A stretch of DNA of 21,393 bases. Origin: Flavobacteriales bacterium. Its GTDB lineage: Bacteria; Bacteroidota; Bacteroidia; Flavobacteriales; PHOS-HE28. The position numbers and the translations under genes are program-made. The stretch is taken from contig SSGN01000109.1 in assembly GCA_008016945.1 (NCBI GenBank), forward strand, positions 1 to 21,393. The letters run 5' to 3'. Under the pieces are notes generated by a model. That model saw only the letters and a program-made list of their open reading frames with translations, had not been told where the DNA came from and ran no database searches. How positions within the stretch are numbered: the first letter of the stretch is position 1; each line of letters begins with the position of its first letter. Of this stretch, positions 7,719 to 16,194 are shown piece after piece.

Positions 7719-8981
7719 TCAGGCGGAGCCCGCCGGGCGCTCATGCCACGGCGCCACTTTGATCAGCAGCAGCATGCCCGGCGCCGCCAGCACGCCGCAC
7801 AGCATGAAGAAGTTGTACCAGCCGAGGCCTTCCACCAGCCAGCCCGCCGAGGCATTGATGAAGGTGCGCGGCACCGCCATCAGGCTGGTGAACAGCGCCA
7901 GCTGGGTGGCCGTATAAGCCGGATGGGTGGTGCGCGCCATATAGGCGACGAAGGCGGTGGTGCCGAGCCCGACCCCCAGCGCCTCCAGGCCGATCACCCC
8001 CGCCAGCACGCCGAGCCGGCCGGCGTCGGCCTCCGCCGGGCCAAGCCAGGCCAGCCACGCAAAGCCGAAGATCGCCAGCCACTGCACCACGCCGAACACC
8101 CACAGGGCGCGGTTGATGCCCAGCTTCACCATCCACAGCCCGCCGAGCAGCCCGCCGATGACGCTCGGCCACAAACCGGCGTTCTTGGCGATCAGGCCGA
8201 TCTCGGTTTTGGAAAAACCCATCTCCAGATAAAAAGGCGTGGCCAGCGCGGTACACAGGGAATCGCCCAACTTGTAGAGAAAGATGAAGCTCAGCACGAC
8301 CAGCGCCGAGCGCAGACCGTGGCGGCCGAAGAACTCGCGGAAGGGCTCGACCACCGCATCGCGCAGGGTGCGCGGCGCCCCGCTGGCCGAAAACGGCTCC
8401 TTGACCATCAGCGTCATCGCCAGCCCCGGCGCCATGAACAGCGCCGTGACCAGAAAGACCTGCGGCCACGGCAGATGATCGGCCAGGATCAGCGACAGCG
8501 AGCCCGGCACCAGCCCGGCGAGCTTGTAGGCATTGACGTGGATGGCGTTGCCGATGCCCAGCTCGATCTCCGGCAGCAGTTCCCGGCGGTAGGCGTCGAG
8601 GACGATGTCGAGGGTCGCCGACAGGAAGGCGATCAGCGCGGTCAGCCCGATCACCAGCCCGAGCTGGTTCGTGGGCGACAAGGTGCCGAGCCAGGCGATG
8701 GCACCGAGCAGCAGGGTCATCGTCAGCGCCATCCAGCCCCGCCGGCGGCCGAGCAAGGGCAGCGCATAACGGTCGAGAAAGGGCGACCAGACGAACTTCC
8801 AGGTGTAGGGAAACTGGATCAACGCAAAGGCGCCGATGGCCTTGAGCGACAGCCCTTCGGTCTTGAGCCAGGCGGGAACGAGGTTGAGCAGCAAGTAGAG
8901 CGGCAAGCCCGACGAAAAGCCGGTCAGCACGCAAATCAGCATGCGGCGGTTGGCGAGGGCACGCCAGGGGGATTCGTTCAT
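7719..8981 (-). CDS. ampG: AmpG-like MFS permease (muropeptide transporter family)
   Basis: AmpG proteins import anhydromuropeptides into the cytoplasm for cell-wall recycling and indirectly control beta-lactamase induction. The 420-residue product is almost wholly hydrophobic, with about 12 membrane segments. It carries family landmarks near the N-terminus: GFSSGLPLYLLLNLVPAWL, then KAIGAFALIQFPYTWKFVWSP and FLDRYALPLLGRRRGW (the loop between helices 2 and 3). E. coli AmpG is longer (about 490), with two extra helices; shorter homologues are common. I chose the ATG at 8981 (MNESPWRALANRRML); an upstream ATG at 9056 adds 25 residues without similarity. Substrate is inferred from family only. 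It is divergent from the gene at 9101 and probably co-transcribed with the SMUG1 gene. Confidence 0.85.
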   Translation of the reverse strand: MNESPWRALANRRMLICVLTGFSSGLPLYLLLNLVPAWLKTEGLSLKAIGAFALIQFPYTWKFVWSPFLDRYALPLLGRRRGWMALTMTLLLGAIAWLGTLSPTNQLGLVIGLTALIAFLSATLDIVLDAYRRELLPEIELGIGNAIHVNAYKLAGLVPGSLSLILADHLPWPQVFLVTALFMAPGLAMTLMVKEPFSASGAPRTLRDAVVEPFREFFGRHGLRSALVVLSFIFLYKLGDSLCTALATPFYLEMGFSKTEIGLIAKNAGLWPSVIGGLLGGLWMVKLGINRALWVFGVVQWLAIFGFAWLAWLGPAEADAGRLGVLAGVIGLEALGVGLGTTAFVAYMARTTHPAYTATQLALFTSLMAVPRTFINASAGWLVEGLGWYNFFMLCGVLAAPGMLLLIKVAPWHERPAGSA

Positions 8982-9100
8982 GGGAGAAATTTCGGAGGTG
9001 CGGCAGGAAAGCGGCCCATGATAACAATCGGTTACTTGATTCTGCCGGCGCCCCACCGAAAAATGCGCCTTCAGGGTGGAAAAATAATGAGGAGACCCGC

Positions 9101-9415
9101 ATGTACACCGTCACCGTCGCCTTCAGGGCCGACCGGGAATACGAATTCCGCGTGCACGCCGACGACATCGCCGATCTGACCAAGGACCGCGCGCGGGAAT
9201 GGCTGCACGACGAATTCGACGCACTCGAATGCACGCCGTCGAACCCGATGGGCAAGGTCTTGATACTCGACGTGATCCTCAACGTCGCCAAATACGGCGG
9301 CGAGAGCCGCTTTGCCCAAGGCGGCCCGTGGTCGCGCCAGTTCGCCGCCTGCGTCGCCGTGGCGCTGGACCGCCCGGCGATCCGCATCGACGTGCCGGGC
9401 TTCGTGGTGGGCTGA
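9101..9415 (+). CDS. Small conserved-looking protein of unknown function
   Basis: I do not recognise this 104-residue protein. The ATG at 9101 follows a strong ribosome binding site, GAGGAG, about 8 bases upstream, and codon use matches the neighbours, so the gene is credible. The product is soluble and acidic (MYTVTVAFRADREYEFRVHADD), with one aromatic/Gly-rich stretch AKYGGESRFAQGGPW, no signal peptide and no cysteine-rich motif. It is divergent from ampG. After the stop, CGGCGC/GCGCCG (9422-9439) could form a short hairpin without a T-run. Confidence 0.75.
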   Translation: MYTVTVAFRADREYEFRVHADDIADLTKDRAREWLHDEFDALECTPSNPMGKVLILDVILNVAKYGGESRFAQGGPWSRQFAACVAVALDRPAIRIDVPGFVVG

Positions 9416-9490
9416 GGCGCCCGGCGCGGATTTGCGCCGCGCGGGGAAACGACGGATCATCCGGCGTCTCCCATCCCGAACCCGATCCCG

Positions 9491-9973
9491 ATGAAGCCTC
9501 ATCCCTGGTGGAAAGGGCGCCGCGGCGAATGGTATGTCGCCCTGCAGGCCGCCCTGTTCGCCCTTGTCGTTTTCGGGCCGCGCGGCGCCGCACCGGCCTG
9601 GCCCGCGGGCCTTGCCGCCGGCGCCGGGTTTGCCGGCCTCGCGCTGATCGCGGCCGGCGCCGCGATTTCGGTGGCCGCCGTGTTCCACCTCGGCCGCAAC
9701 CTCACGCCCCTGCCCCACCCGAAGGACGACGCCACGCTGATCGAAAGCGGGCTCTACGGCTGGGTGCGCCACCCGATCTACTGCGGCCTGATCCTCGCCG
9801 CCTTCGGCTGGGCCTTGTTCGTGCAGGGCGCGCTGACGCTGCTGTGGGCGCTGGTGCTGCTGGTCTTCTTCGACATCAAGTCGCGGCGCGAAGAAGCGTG
9901 GCTGCTGGCGCGCTTTCCGGCCTACGCCGACTACCGGCGCCGCGTCCGCAAACTGATTCCGTTCATCTATTGA
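9491..9973 (+). CDS. ICMT/PEMT-like membrane methyltransferase
   Basis: The 160-residue product resembles small bacterial isoprenylcysteine carboxyl methyltransferase / phospholipid methyltransferase family proteins. These are inner-membrane enzymes using S-adenosylmethionine; the natural substrate of such bacterial members is mostly unknown. There are about four hydrophobic segments. The family core is clear: LIESGLYGWVRHPIYCG (83-99), containing the RHPxY motif, followed by the EE pair at 134-135 (SRREEAWLLARFPAYADYRR), which binds the cofactor region. No good ribosome binding site precedes the ATG at 9491. It ends 95 bases before norE on the same strand, so co-transcription is possible but not shown. 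Confidence 0.85.
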   Translation: MKPHPWWKGRRGEWYVALQAALFALVVFGPRGAAPAWPAGLAAGAGFAGLALIAAGAAISVAAVFHLGRNLTPLPHPKDDATLIESGLYGWVRHPIYCGLILAAFGWALFVQGALTLLWALVLLVFFDIKSRREEAWLLARFPAYADYRRRVRKLIPFIY

Positions 9974-10019
9974 TCGAGCGCCCGCGGCCGACGCCGGGCC
10001 GACCAGAAACCGGCGCAAC

Positions 10020-10033
10020 TTGGGCCAGATCAA
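10020..10033. promoter_or_regulatory. Weak FNR/DNR-like box upstream of norE
   Basis: TTGGG-CCAG-ATCAA matches 8 of 10 fixed positions of the FNR/DNR consensus TTGAT-N4-ATCAA. It lies 35 bases before the norE start codon. Anaerobic or NO control would suit nor genes, but a standard class II position (-41.5) would place the transcript start at the start codon itself, and the left half-site is poor. Confidence 0.25.
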
Positions 10034-10068
10034 GGCCGCGGCCGGCCGGCACGACGACACTCCCGACG

Positions 10069-10665
10069 ATGGAAACGCACCCCAACACGCCTGCCCACCC
10101 CGGCGGCCCGGCCGTCGCCCCGCCGGGCGATCTGGCGATCTGGTTCTTCATCCTCGCCGAACTGCTCGCCTTCGGCGTGTTCTTCGCCGCCTACGCCTTC
10201 GGGCGGGCGCACAACGTCGAGCTCTTCAACGAAATGCAGCTCACCCTCAACCGCCCGGCCGGCGCGCTCAACACCGTGCTGCTGATCACCGCCAGCTGGT
10301 GCGTGGCCCGCGGCGTCGAAGCGGTGAGCCGCGCCCGCCCGGCCACCGGCGCCCGCTGGCTGGCCGGCGGCATCCTCTGCGGCGGCGGCTTCCTGATCGT
10401 CAAAGGCTTCGAATACGCGGCCAAGTTCGGCGCAGGGATCAACCTGTCCACCAACACCTTCTACATGTTTTACCTGTCGCTGACCTTCTTCCACTTCATG
10501 CACGTCATCCTCGGCATGGTCATCCTGATCGTGCTGTGGTGGCAGACCCGCCAGGGCACCTACGGCCCGGCCAACATGAACGGCATCGAGAGCGGCGCGG
10601 CCTATTGGCACATGGTCGATCTGGTGTGGATCGTGCTGTTCCCGCTCGTTTACGTGATGAGGTGA
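10069..10665 (+). CDS. norE: NorE, heme-copper oxidase subunit III family
   Basis: NorE is a subunit III-like inner-membrane protein that accompanies nitric oxide reductase; it is thought to help assembly or activity rather than catalysis. The 198-residue product has five hydrophobic segments. The final stretch, ESGAAYWHMVDLVWIVLFP followed by LVYVMR, is the typical end of this family, and FFHFMHVILGMVIL precedes it. I chose the ATG at 10069 (METHPNTPAHPGG) because the first helix follows directly after a Pro/Gly-rich leader. norF begins 4 bases after its stop, so the two are coupled. The catalytic genes norC and norB are not in the window. Confidence 0.9.
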   Translation: METHPNTPAHPGGPAVAPPGDLAIWFFILAELLAFGVFFAAYAFGRAHNVELFNEMQLTLNRPAGALNTVLLITASWCVARGVEAVSRARPATGARWLAGGILCGGGFLIVKGFEYAAKFGAGINLSTNTFYMFYLSLTFFHFMHVILGMVILIVLWWQTRQGTYGPANMNGIESGAAYWHMVDLVWIVLFPLVYVMR

Positions 10666-10669
10666 TCCC

Positions 10670-10942
10670 ATGAACACCCGCCAACTCAACTTCGTGTGGG
10701 TCGTGCTGATGCTCGCCACCCTTGCCACCTTCGGCATCGGCGAGGTCGGCGAACGCGTCGGCATCGCCGGGCCGCTGGCAATGGCCGCGCTGCTCGCCAT
10801 CAGCTTCGTCAAAGGACGCCTCGTGATGCTGGATTTCATGGGCCTGCGCGGCGTCAAATTCTTCTGGCGCGGCCTGCTCCTCGGCTGGCTGCTCCTCGTT
10901 TCGGCACTGATTGCCATCGCTTACTGGATCGCAATGAAATGA
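10670..10942 (+). CDS. norF: NorF, small subunit IV-like membrane protein
   Basis: The 90-residue protein has three hydrophobic segments and matches the prokaryotic cytochrome c oxidase subunit IV / NorF family (start MNTRQLNFVWVVLMLATLATF, middle FVKGRLVMLDFMGLRG). NorF supports nitric oxide reductase together with NorE. Its ribosome binding site GAGGTGA overlaps the norE stop and the ATG is 4 bases after it, a sign of translational coupling. A duplicated 72-bp repeat starts 3 bases after the norF stop. Confidence 0.88.
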   Translation: MNTRQLNFVWVVLMLATLATFGIGEVGERVGIAGPLAMAALLAISFVKGRLVMLDFMGLRGVKFFWRGLLLGWLLLVSALIAIAYWIAMK

Positions 10943-10945
10943 ATG

Positions 10946-11096
10946 CCCCCACGCTCAGTTCCTTCGCTGCCCCCCAAGGGGGCGTTCAGTCCCTTCGGAC
11001 GGCCGGGCGGGACTGAGATGACCACCCCCACGCTCAGTTCCTTCGCTGCCCCCCAAGGGGGCATTCAGTCCCTTCGGACGGCCGAGCGGGACTGAG
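10946..11096. repeat. Tandem pair of 72-bp hairpin-forming repeats before norQ
   Basis: Copy 1 (10946-11017) and copy 2 (11025-11096) agree at 70 of 72 positions. Each contains two hairpins: GCCCCC-CAA-GGGGGC (10969-10983 in copy 1) and CAGTCCC...GGGACTG (10987-10993 with 11009-11015), plus an alternative pairing of CTCAGTTCC with GGGACTGAG. Similar GC-rich hairpin repeats are common between betaproteobacterial genes. The last bases of copy 2 run into GAGGGA, the likely norQ ribosome binding site, so the fold could affect norQ translation. The 7-base joint ATGACCA also matches the first bases of norQ. Confidence 0.9.
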
Positions 11097-11107
11097 GGAA
11101 CGCCCCG

Positions 11108-11902
11108 ATGACCACCATGACCGCACATATCCCGTTCTACGAAGCCGCCGGCAACGAGATGGAAATCTTCGAGCAGGCCTGGAAAAACCGCCTGCCGCTG
11201 CTCATCAAAGGCCCCACCGGCGTCGGCAAGACCCGCTTCGTCGCCCACATGGCCGCCAAGCTCGGCCTGCCGCTCTACACCGTGGCCTGCCACGACGACC
11301 TCACCGCCGCCGACCTCGTCGGCCGCCACCTCCTCGGCGACGGACAAACCGTATGGTGCGACGGCCCGCTGACCCGCGCGGTGCGCGAAGGCGGCATCTG
11401 CTATCTGGATGAAGTCGTCGAAGCCCGCCGCGACACCACGGTGGTGATCCACCCGCTGGCCGACGACCGCCGCACCCTGCCCATCGAGCGCACCGGCGAA
11501 ACGCTCCACGCGCCGGACCGTTTCATGCTGGTGATGTCCTACAACCCCGGCTACCAGAACTTCCTCAAGGGGCTCAAACCCTCCACCCGCCAGCGCTTCG
11601 TCAGCCTGCGCTTCGAATTTCCCAGCGCCGCCCGCGAGGAAGCCATCCTGCTCGGCGAAGCCGCCTGCGACCCGATGCTGGCCAAACAGCTGGTCTCCAT
11701 CGCCCAGCGCCTGCGCAGCCTGAAGGACGTGGACCTCGAAGAAGTCGTCTCCACCCGTCTGCTGGTCTACGCCGCCAAACTGGTGAAAGTCGGCCTCGAC
11801 CCGGTGGAAGCCTGCCGCTCGGCGCTGGTGGAAAGCCTCACCGACGACGTGGAAGTCGCCGACGCGCTGCTGGAAGTGGTGAAGGCGACCTTCGGGCGGT
11901 AG
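11108..11902 (+). CDS. norQ: NorQ/CbbQ family MoxR-type AAA+ ATPase
   Basis: NorQ works with NorD to mature nitric oxide reductase (iron insertion); the related CbbQ activates Rubisco. The 264-residue product has Walker A GPTGVGKT (35-42), Walker B YLDEVVEAR (99-107), and conserved CHDDLTAADLVGR (61-73) and SYNPGYQ with KPSTRQRF segments. The nor assignment rests on norE-norF directly upstream; homology alone would not separate NorQ from CbbQ. The ATG at 11108 follows GAGGGA by 9 bases; an in-frame ATG at 11117 is also possible. No norD follows: the next gene is an unrelated protease in lower-GC DNA, so the usual partner is missing from this place. Confidence 0.88.
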   Translation: MTTMTAHIPFYEAAGNEMEIFEQAWKNRLPLLIKGPTGVGKTRFVAHMAAKLGLPLYTVACHDDLTAADLVGRHLLGDGQTVWCDGPLTRAVREGGICYLDEVVEARRDTTVVIHPLADDRRTLPIERTGETLHAPDRFMLVMSYNPGYQNFLKGLKPSTRQRFVSLRFEFPSAAREEAILLGEAACDPMLAKQLVSIAQRLRSLKDVDLEEVVSTRLLVYAAKLVKVGLDPVEACRSALVESLTDDVEVADALLEVVKATFGR

Positions 11903-11913
11903 ATTACCGACTC

Positions 11914-11932
11914 GGTCTTGCACCACAAGACC
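11914..11932. other. Short hairpin after norQ
   Basis: GGTCTTG (11914-11920) and CAAGACC (11926-11932) form a 7-bp stem with a 5-base loop, 11 bases after the norQ stop. There is no T-run, so it is at best a weak terminator for the nor genes. It sits exactly at the edge of the lower-GC block. Confidence 0.35.
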
Positions 11933-12050
11933 ACTATCCATGACACCGTCACCGCCTTGGGGGACGACATATCTGCTTGCTTCGGGCATTTTCTCTGCTA
12001 AACCAGAATACGTAACCCAGTATTCCGTCGACCTATTGGAAGGGAAGAAA

Positions 12051-12890
12051 ATGACCAAGAAGACAAGCAGCACCGCTACGCCCCAGCAGGCGACCGCACC
12101 CACCGACGAGAGCGTACCGGTCCGCATCTGTTTCGAACGGATCATTCCGGACCATCTGGACCCGGAAGCCCATGTGCGGCGCAGCCTGCGCGGCGCAATG
12201 CTAGGCGCTTCGCCCGCAGCCACCTCCGGCGACGAGGTCATCCGCGTCGCCAGAATGGCAGTCATGCTGTCAAAGAAGTGGGCACCTGGCACCGTGCTGC
12301 GCTGCCGATTCCTCGACGGCTCTCCCACGATGCGCAAGAAGGTAAAGGCCGTCGCACTAGGGTGGGAAAAGACGGTAAATCTGAAATTGAAGTTCGTGAG
12401 CAGCGGCCCGGCTGACATCAGAATTTCGTTCTACGCAGATTCCGGCTCGTGGTCTGCTGTGGGGCGCGACGCCTTGAACACCAGCTACTTCCCGCTACAC
12501 CAACCCACCATGAACTTCGGCTGGCTGCGCGACGACACCGACGATGCCGAATATTCCCGTGTCGTGCTCCATGAGTTCGGCCACGCATTTGGCTGCCTGC
12601 ATGAGCATCAGTCGCCGAAGTTTGCCCGGATATGGAACCGGACTGCTGTCATGAAGTATTTCCAGGGGCCGCCCAACTTCTGGTCGCCGGAGGAGATTGA
12701 GAGCAACGTATTGCAGAAGTACCCGATGAACGGAATCTCCGCCACCGATTACGACGATGCCTCAATCATGCTGTACGCGTTTGACAGCAAACTGTTCATG
12801 GATAATCTCGGCCCGACCAACACCAATTCAAAGCTGTCGCCGAAGGATGTTACGAAGATGCAGGAGATGTATCCCAGACCAAGCAAGTAG
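12051..12890 (+). CDS. Metzincin-type zinc metalloprotease (astacin/M12-like)
   Basis: The 279-residue protein has the extended metzincin zinc site HEFGHAFGCLHEH: ligands H174, H178 and H184 with catalytic E175, and the Gly at 181. A Met-turn follows at SIMLY (238-242). This marks an astacin/matrixin-like zinc endopeptidase; the HEHQSP form is common in bacterial M12-like proteins. No signal peptide or membrane segment is visible: the N-terminus is a polar low-complexity leader (TKKTSSTATPQQATAPTDE). I chose the ATG at 12051 because GGAAGGGA lies just before it; the open frame runs 37 codons further upstream without a ribosome site. The next gene starts 43 bases later and may be its partner. 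Substrate unknown. Confidence 0.87.
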   Translation: MTKKTSSTATPQQATAPTDESVPVRICFERIIPDHLDPEAHVRRSLRGAMLGASPAATSGDEVIRVARMAVMLSKKWAPGTVLRCRFLDGSPTMRKKVKAVALGWEKTVNLKLKFVSSGPADIRISFYADSGSWSAVGRDALNTSYFPLHQPTMNFGWLRDDTDDAEYSRVVLHEFGHAFGCLHEHQSPKFARIWNRTAVMKYFQGPPNFWSPEEIESNVLQKYPMNGISATDYDDASIMLYAFDSKLFMDNLGPTNTNSKLSPKDVTKMQEMYPRPSK

Positions 12891-12933
12891 CAAACCGGCC
12901 GTTTGCCCACCCGAGACTCGCTGGAGGATAGTC

Positions 12934-13608
12934 ATGAACAAACAAATGTGGGCGGCACTCCTTGCCGCACTCTCCATGAATGGGGTGCAGGCCTACGACG
13001 ACGCAGCCGTGTCAACGCTGCTCAACGACGCGGTCCGGGCACGCAACCAGAAGGCAGTTGCCCCACCACCCGGCGTGGCACGGGCAGCGGCTTTGGGCAC
13101 CGACGAAACCCCTGACGTCATCGCGAGTATCGACAAGCTCAACGAGGCTTTTGAACAGTTGCTGAGGGGCTGCGATGGGCGTACCGGCGTTCTACGCAGC
13201 AAGCTTGAAAAGCAGACCCTCAGGGCCGAGCGCATCTCCATCGGCGGCGGCCTGATCGGGATCATCGGAACGATTGTCACCTGCCCCCACTGTGCGGCCT
13301 TAGCCAGCGGCTTGGCGGGTCTGGCCAATCCGATGCAGCAGACCTTCAAGGAGAATAGCGACACCCCACAGGACACCCGTGATGCCCTCAAACAACTGTC
13401 GGACACGATCCGCAGCGACCTAGAAGCCTATCGACGACTTCCTCAGCCGATCAGCACTGACAAGGACTACGAGGAAAAGCTGCTTAATCGCATTGACGCG
13501 CTACGCATCGCAAACGCTTCATGCCATTACTACGACGTCGCAGCCAAGACAGCAGGTGAAAGCGTCTCCACGACCCCGCAGACGTCTGGAGACACTGCCA
13601 AACCCTGA
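12934..13608 (+). CDS. Predicted exported protein of unknown function
   Basis: I do not recognise this 224-residue protein. The ATG at 12934 follows a strong GGAGG by 6 bases. The N-terminus looks like a Sec signal peptide (MNKQMWAALLAALSMNGVQA, likely cut after residue 20). The mature part is mostly polar and helical, with one Gly-rich hydrophobic stretch (about 101-130) containing CPHC (117-120); other cysteines are at 80 and 197. It follows the metalloprotease by 43 bases and runs into mod tail-to-tail, with only 6 bases between the two stop codons. Its pairing with a protease suggests a substrate, inhibitor or co-secreted partner, which is inference from position only. Confidence 0.8.
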   Translation: MNKQMWAALLAALSMNGVQAYDDAAVSTLLNDAVRARNQKAVAPPPGVARAAALGTDETPDVIASIDKLNEAFEQLLRGCDGRTGVLRSKLEKQTLRAERISIGGGLIGIIGTIVTCPHCAALASGLAGLANPMQQTFKENSDTPQDTRDALKQLSDTIRSDLEAYRRLPQPISTDKDYEEKLLNRIDALRIANASCHYYDVAAKTAGESVSTTPQTSGDTAKP

Positions 13609-13614
13609 CGTGAC

Positions 13615-16194
13615 TCAGCGCCCCAAGCCAATCACTTTCGTCGACTCTTCCCCAAACTGGCTCACCACCCGCACGGCAACACGTTTGCCTGATGCGAAAG
13701 GGATGGGGTGCGAGACAAAACCGTAGAGTCGGTCGAAGGCTTCATCGTCGAGTTCGATCTTCAGCGTGTTTTCCACCTTCCTCTTCGTCTTGGCCTTCGC
13801 CAAATCGGACAGCCCGCGTTTCCACTTGTCGAAATCGTCCTTGTCGCCACCGCAGAAAAACACCTGACGCACCATGAAGCTGGCGCCGTCGTAGTTGTCA
13901 TCGACCATCCAGTAGGCGATATCGGCCACCGAACGGGCTTTGACCTCGTCCTTGATCGGGTCGTAGATGTCCAGGCCGCGAATCTCGACGGTCACAAAGG
14001 CACCGTCGCGCGCCACGCCGATATCCGGCTCGCCGATGGTCACGAAGGTCGCCGCCTTCTTATCCTTCTTGGTCAGGCCGGCCTGCAGCAGGTCGTCGTT
14101 CATGCGCACCTTGTCGACACGGAAGCTGCCGGCCTTCTGGTTTTGCAGCGAATTCTCGACATCCGATTCGAAGGCGAAACCGAGGATCAGCAGCCATTGC
14201 GCATCGCCGCGTCGACGGCATTCGCGGATGGCGCCATTGACGGCCTGCTTGCTGACCGGCGCGAACTGCGGGCCGAGGTGGATGTAAGCCTTCTGCTCGC
14301 CCTCGTTGGCCTCGAAATAGCCTTCGGCGTGCAAATAGCTGTCAGAAAGCGGATCAATACGCACGAACACCGCATTCTCGTTGCGCGCCCCGTTCTTGAC
14401 CCCGGCCGATTTCAAATGCTCGAAGACGCGGCTCTGGAAAGCCTCCAGGCGCTCCGCATCAAGACTGGCCTCATTCAGTAAATCGGGCGCCAACGGCTCG
14501 AAGCTTTGTAGGGTTTCGACGGTGAACGGCCCGGAAATACGCAGTTTTTTCCGGTCGACCGTGGGGTTGTCGAACAGCGTCACCTCTTCCGGCGGTTCGT
14601 CGTTGGCCAGCGAGCCGAGGGTAATCCGCTGCACTTTCTTGTAGTCGAAGCCGTGGCGAACGTCCCAGACTTCGCGCTGCAGGCCGGCCTTTTCGTCCTG
14701 CAACGTGTACCACGGGAAGGTGGCGGTCATCAGCCGCGTCTTGGCGATATTCAGCGCCACTCGCGAGGTGTCGGTGGTGATCCAGCGCCGGCCCCATTGC
14801 TCGGCAACGTAGGCGGTGGTGCCGCTGCCACAGGTCGGGTCGAGCACGAGATCGCCGGGGTCGGTGGTCATGAGGATGCAACGTTCAATCACCTTAGTCG
14901 CAGTTTGAACGACATAGACTTTGTCGGCGGTAAAGTTGCCAGTAAGCGTGTCGGTCCAAAGATTTGTACGTTCACGGTATGGAAAGTCATTGGCAAAGCG
15001 CCGATAACGCAAACTATTTGCCGCAACATGTATTCGTCCAAGCTTCGCCAGCTTTTCCATCCCTGCGGGATAGTTTGCTTTCCAGTGCGAATTCCCCCCA
15101 GGCAGATAAGTCTTTCCTTGATGAACGAATGGTTGACGTTCGGATGCAGGACCTTGTGATTGAAGATCTCCTGGAAAATACAATTGGGCTCCGTCAGGGA
15201 TTGGAGCTTCGCCTTGAATTTCAGATGCAGTTAGGCCACGGTATGAACCATCAGGCAATAGCACCCATTTAGCGTTCCCTTCGCCAAGAACAACGGGTTG
15301 CTCCTCATAAAGTTTATTTACTTTGACGAAGCCCTTGTTTCTGCCATACCAAATCAAGTAATCGCACACCGAACCGATAGTTGAGGTTTCAAAGCCGGAA
15401 GTTGTTTGGAACGGAATCTGGCTAACAAAATTCTCGCTCCCAAACACCTCATCCATCAGGCAGCGCACCAGATGTACGTTCTCGTCGCTGATCTGCACGA
15501 AGCACGATCCCGATTCGCTCAATAGCTCCTTCGCCACCAGCAGCCGGTCGCGCAGATAGCTCAAATACGAATGAATGCCGAGCTCCCAGGTGTCGCGGAA
15601 AGCCTTGATGACTTCCGGTTCACCCGAAAGGCTGGCGTCGTCTCCGTCCTTGACGTTGCGGTCGCCAACGCGAATCTGCCAGTTGGAGTTGTACTTGATG
15701 CCGTAGGGCGGATCAATGTAGATCATCTGGACCTGGCCCTTCATGCCTTCGCGTTCCAAAAGGCTGCCCATGACCAGCAGGCTGTCGCCCTGAATCAGCC
15801 GGTTGGCCCATAGGTCGGCCTGCTTGTAGTAAAAGGCCGGCTTGTCGAGCTCGTCTACGTCCTTGTAGTTGGCAAACAACTCGTCGACGAACATGTCGTC
15901 CTGCTGTGCGCCTTCGCGCTTGAGGGTGTACAGCCGCTGGATCAGCTTTTCCGGGGCGATGTGTTCGGTGCGATAGAGCGAGCGGATGTCGAGGTCGAGC
16001 GCGTCGTCGGCATCGTCCGGGCCATACTTTTCCAGCCAATAGAGTTCCGGGTCTTGCCCGCGCGTAGTCACCGGGTTGAGTGGCAGTTCGGCTTTGCTCG
16101 GTTCGGTGCCCTCGAAGCCTGCCTCTTCCTTGCTGGGGATACGGGCGCGGGTGGCCTTCTTGTGCTTGAGGCTGTCGATTTTCTTGTCGCTCAT
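13615..16194 (-). CDS. mod: Type III-like DNA methyltransferase (Mod), beta class
   Basis: This 859-residue protein is the modification and probably DNA-recognition subunit of the restriction system encoded upstream, most likely an adenine-N6 methyltransferase. The catalytic motif DPPYG is at 161-165 and the AdoMet-binding motif DPTCGSGTT at 452-460; this order (IV before I) defines the beta class used by type III Mod proteins. The part between them (about 250-440) should hold the target recognition domain and is clearly more AT-rich than the rest. About 400 residues follow motif I, longer than many Mod proteins. I chose the ATG at 16194 because it overlaps the vapC stop as ATGA and gives a Lys-rich start [13 protein letters not shown]; the frame is open further upstream inside vapC. 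Confidence 0.92.
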   Translation of the reverse strand: MSDKKIDSLKHKKATRARIPSKEEAGFEGTEPSKAELPLNPVTTRGQDPELYWLEKYGPDDADDALDLDIRSLYRTEHIAPEKLIQRLYTLKREGAQQDDMFVDELFANYKDVDELDKPAFYYKQADLWANRLIQGDSLLVMGSLLEREGMKGQVQMIYIDPPYGIKYNSNWQIRVGDRNVKDGDDASLSGEPEVIKAFRDTWELGIHSYLSYLRDRLLVAKELLSESGSCFVQISDENVHLVRCLMDEVFGSENFVSQIPFQTTSGFETSTIGSVCDYLIWYGRNKGFVKVNKLYEEQPVVLGEGNAKWVLLPDGSYRGLTASEIQGEAPIPDGAQLYFPGDLQSQGPASERQPFVHQGKTYLPGGNSHWKANYPAGMEKLAKLGRIHVAANSLRYRRFANDFPYRERTNLWTDTLTGNFTADKVYVVQTATKVIERCILMTTDPGDLVLDPTCGSGTTAYVAEQWGRRWITTDTSRVALNIAKTRLMTATFPWYTLQDEKAGLQREVWDVRHGFDYKKVQRITLGSLANDEPPEEVTLFDNPTVDRKKLRISGPFTVETLQSFEPLAPDLLNEASLDAERLEAFQSRVFEHLKSAGVKNGARNENAVFVRIDPLSDSYLHAEGYFEANEGEQKAYIHLGPQFAPVSKQAVNGAIRECRRRGDAQWLLILGFAFESDVENSLQNQKAGSFRVDKVRMNDDLLQAGLTKKDKKAATFVTIGEPDIGVARDGAFVTVEIRGLDIYDPIKDEVKARSVADIAYWMVDDNYDGASFMVRQVFFCGGDKDDFDKWKRGLSDLAKAKTKRKVENTLKIELDDEAFDRLYGFVSHPIPFASGKRVAVRVVSQFGEESTKVIGLGR

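Noticed and set aside
11914..11932. A rho-independent terminator or tRNA remnant (attachment site) after norQ
   Set aside because: The stem is only 7 bp with no T-run, and no tRNA-like arms surround it.
11940..12050. A longer metalloprotease starting at 11940
   Set aside because: The extra 37 residues have no family similarity and no ribosome site, whereas the ATG at 12051 is preceded by GGAAGGGA.
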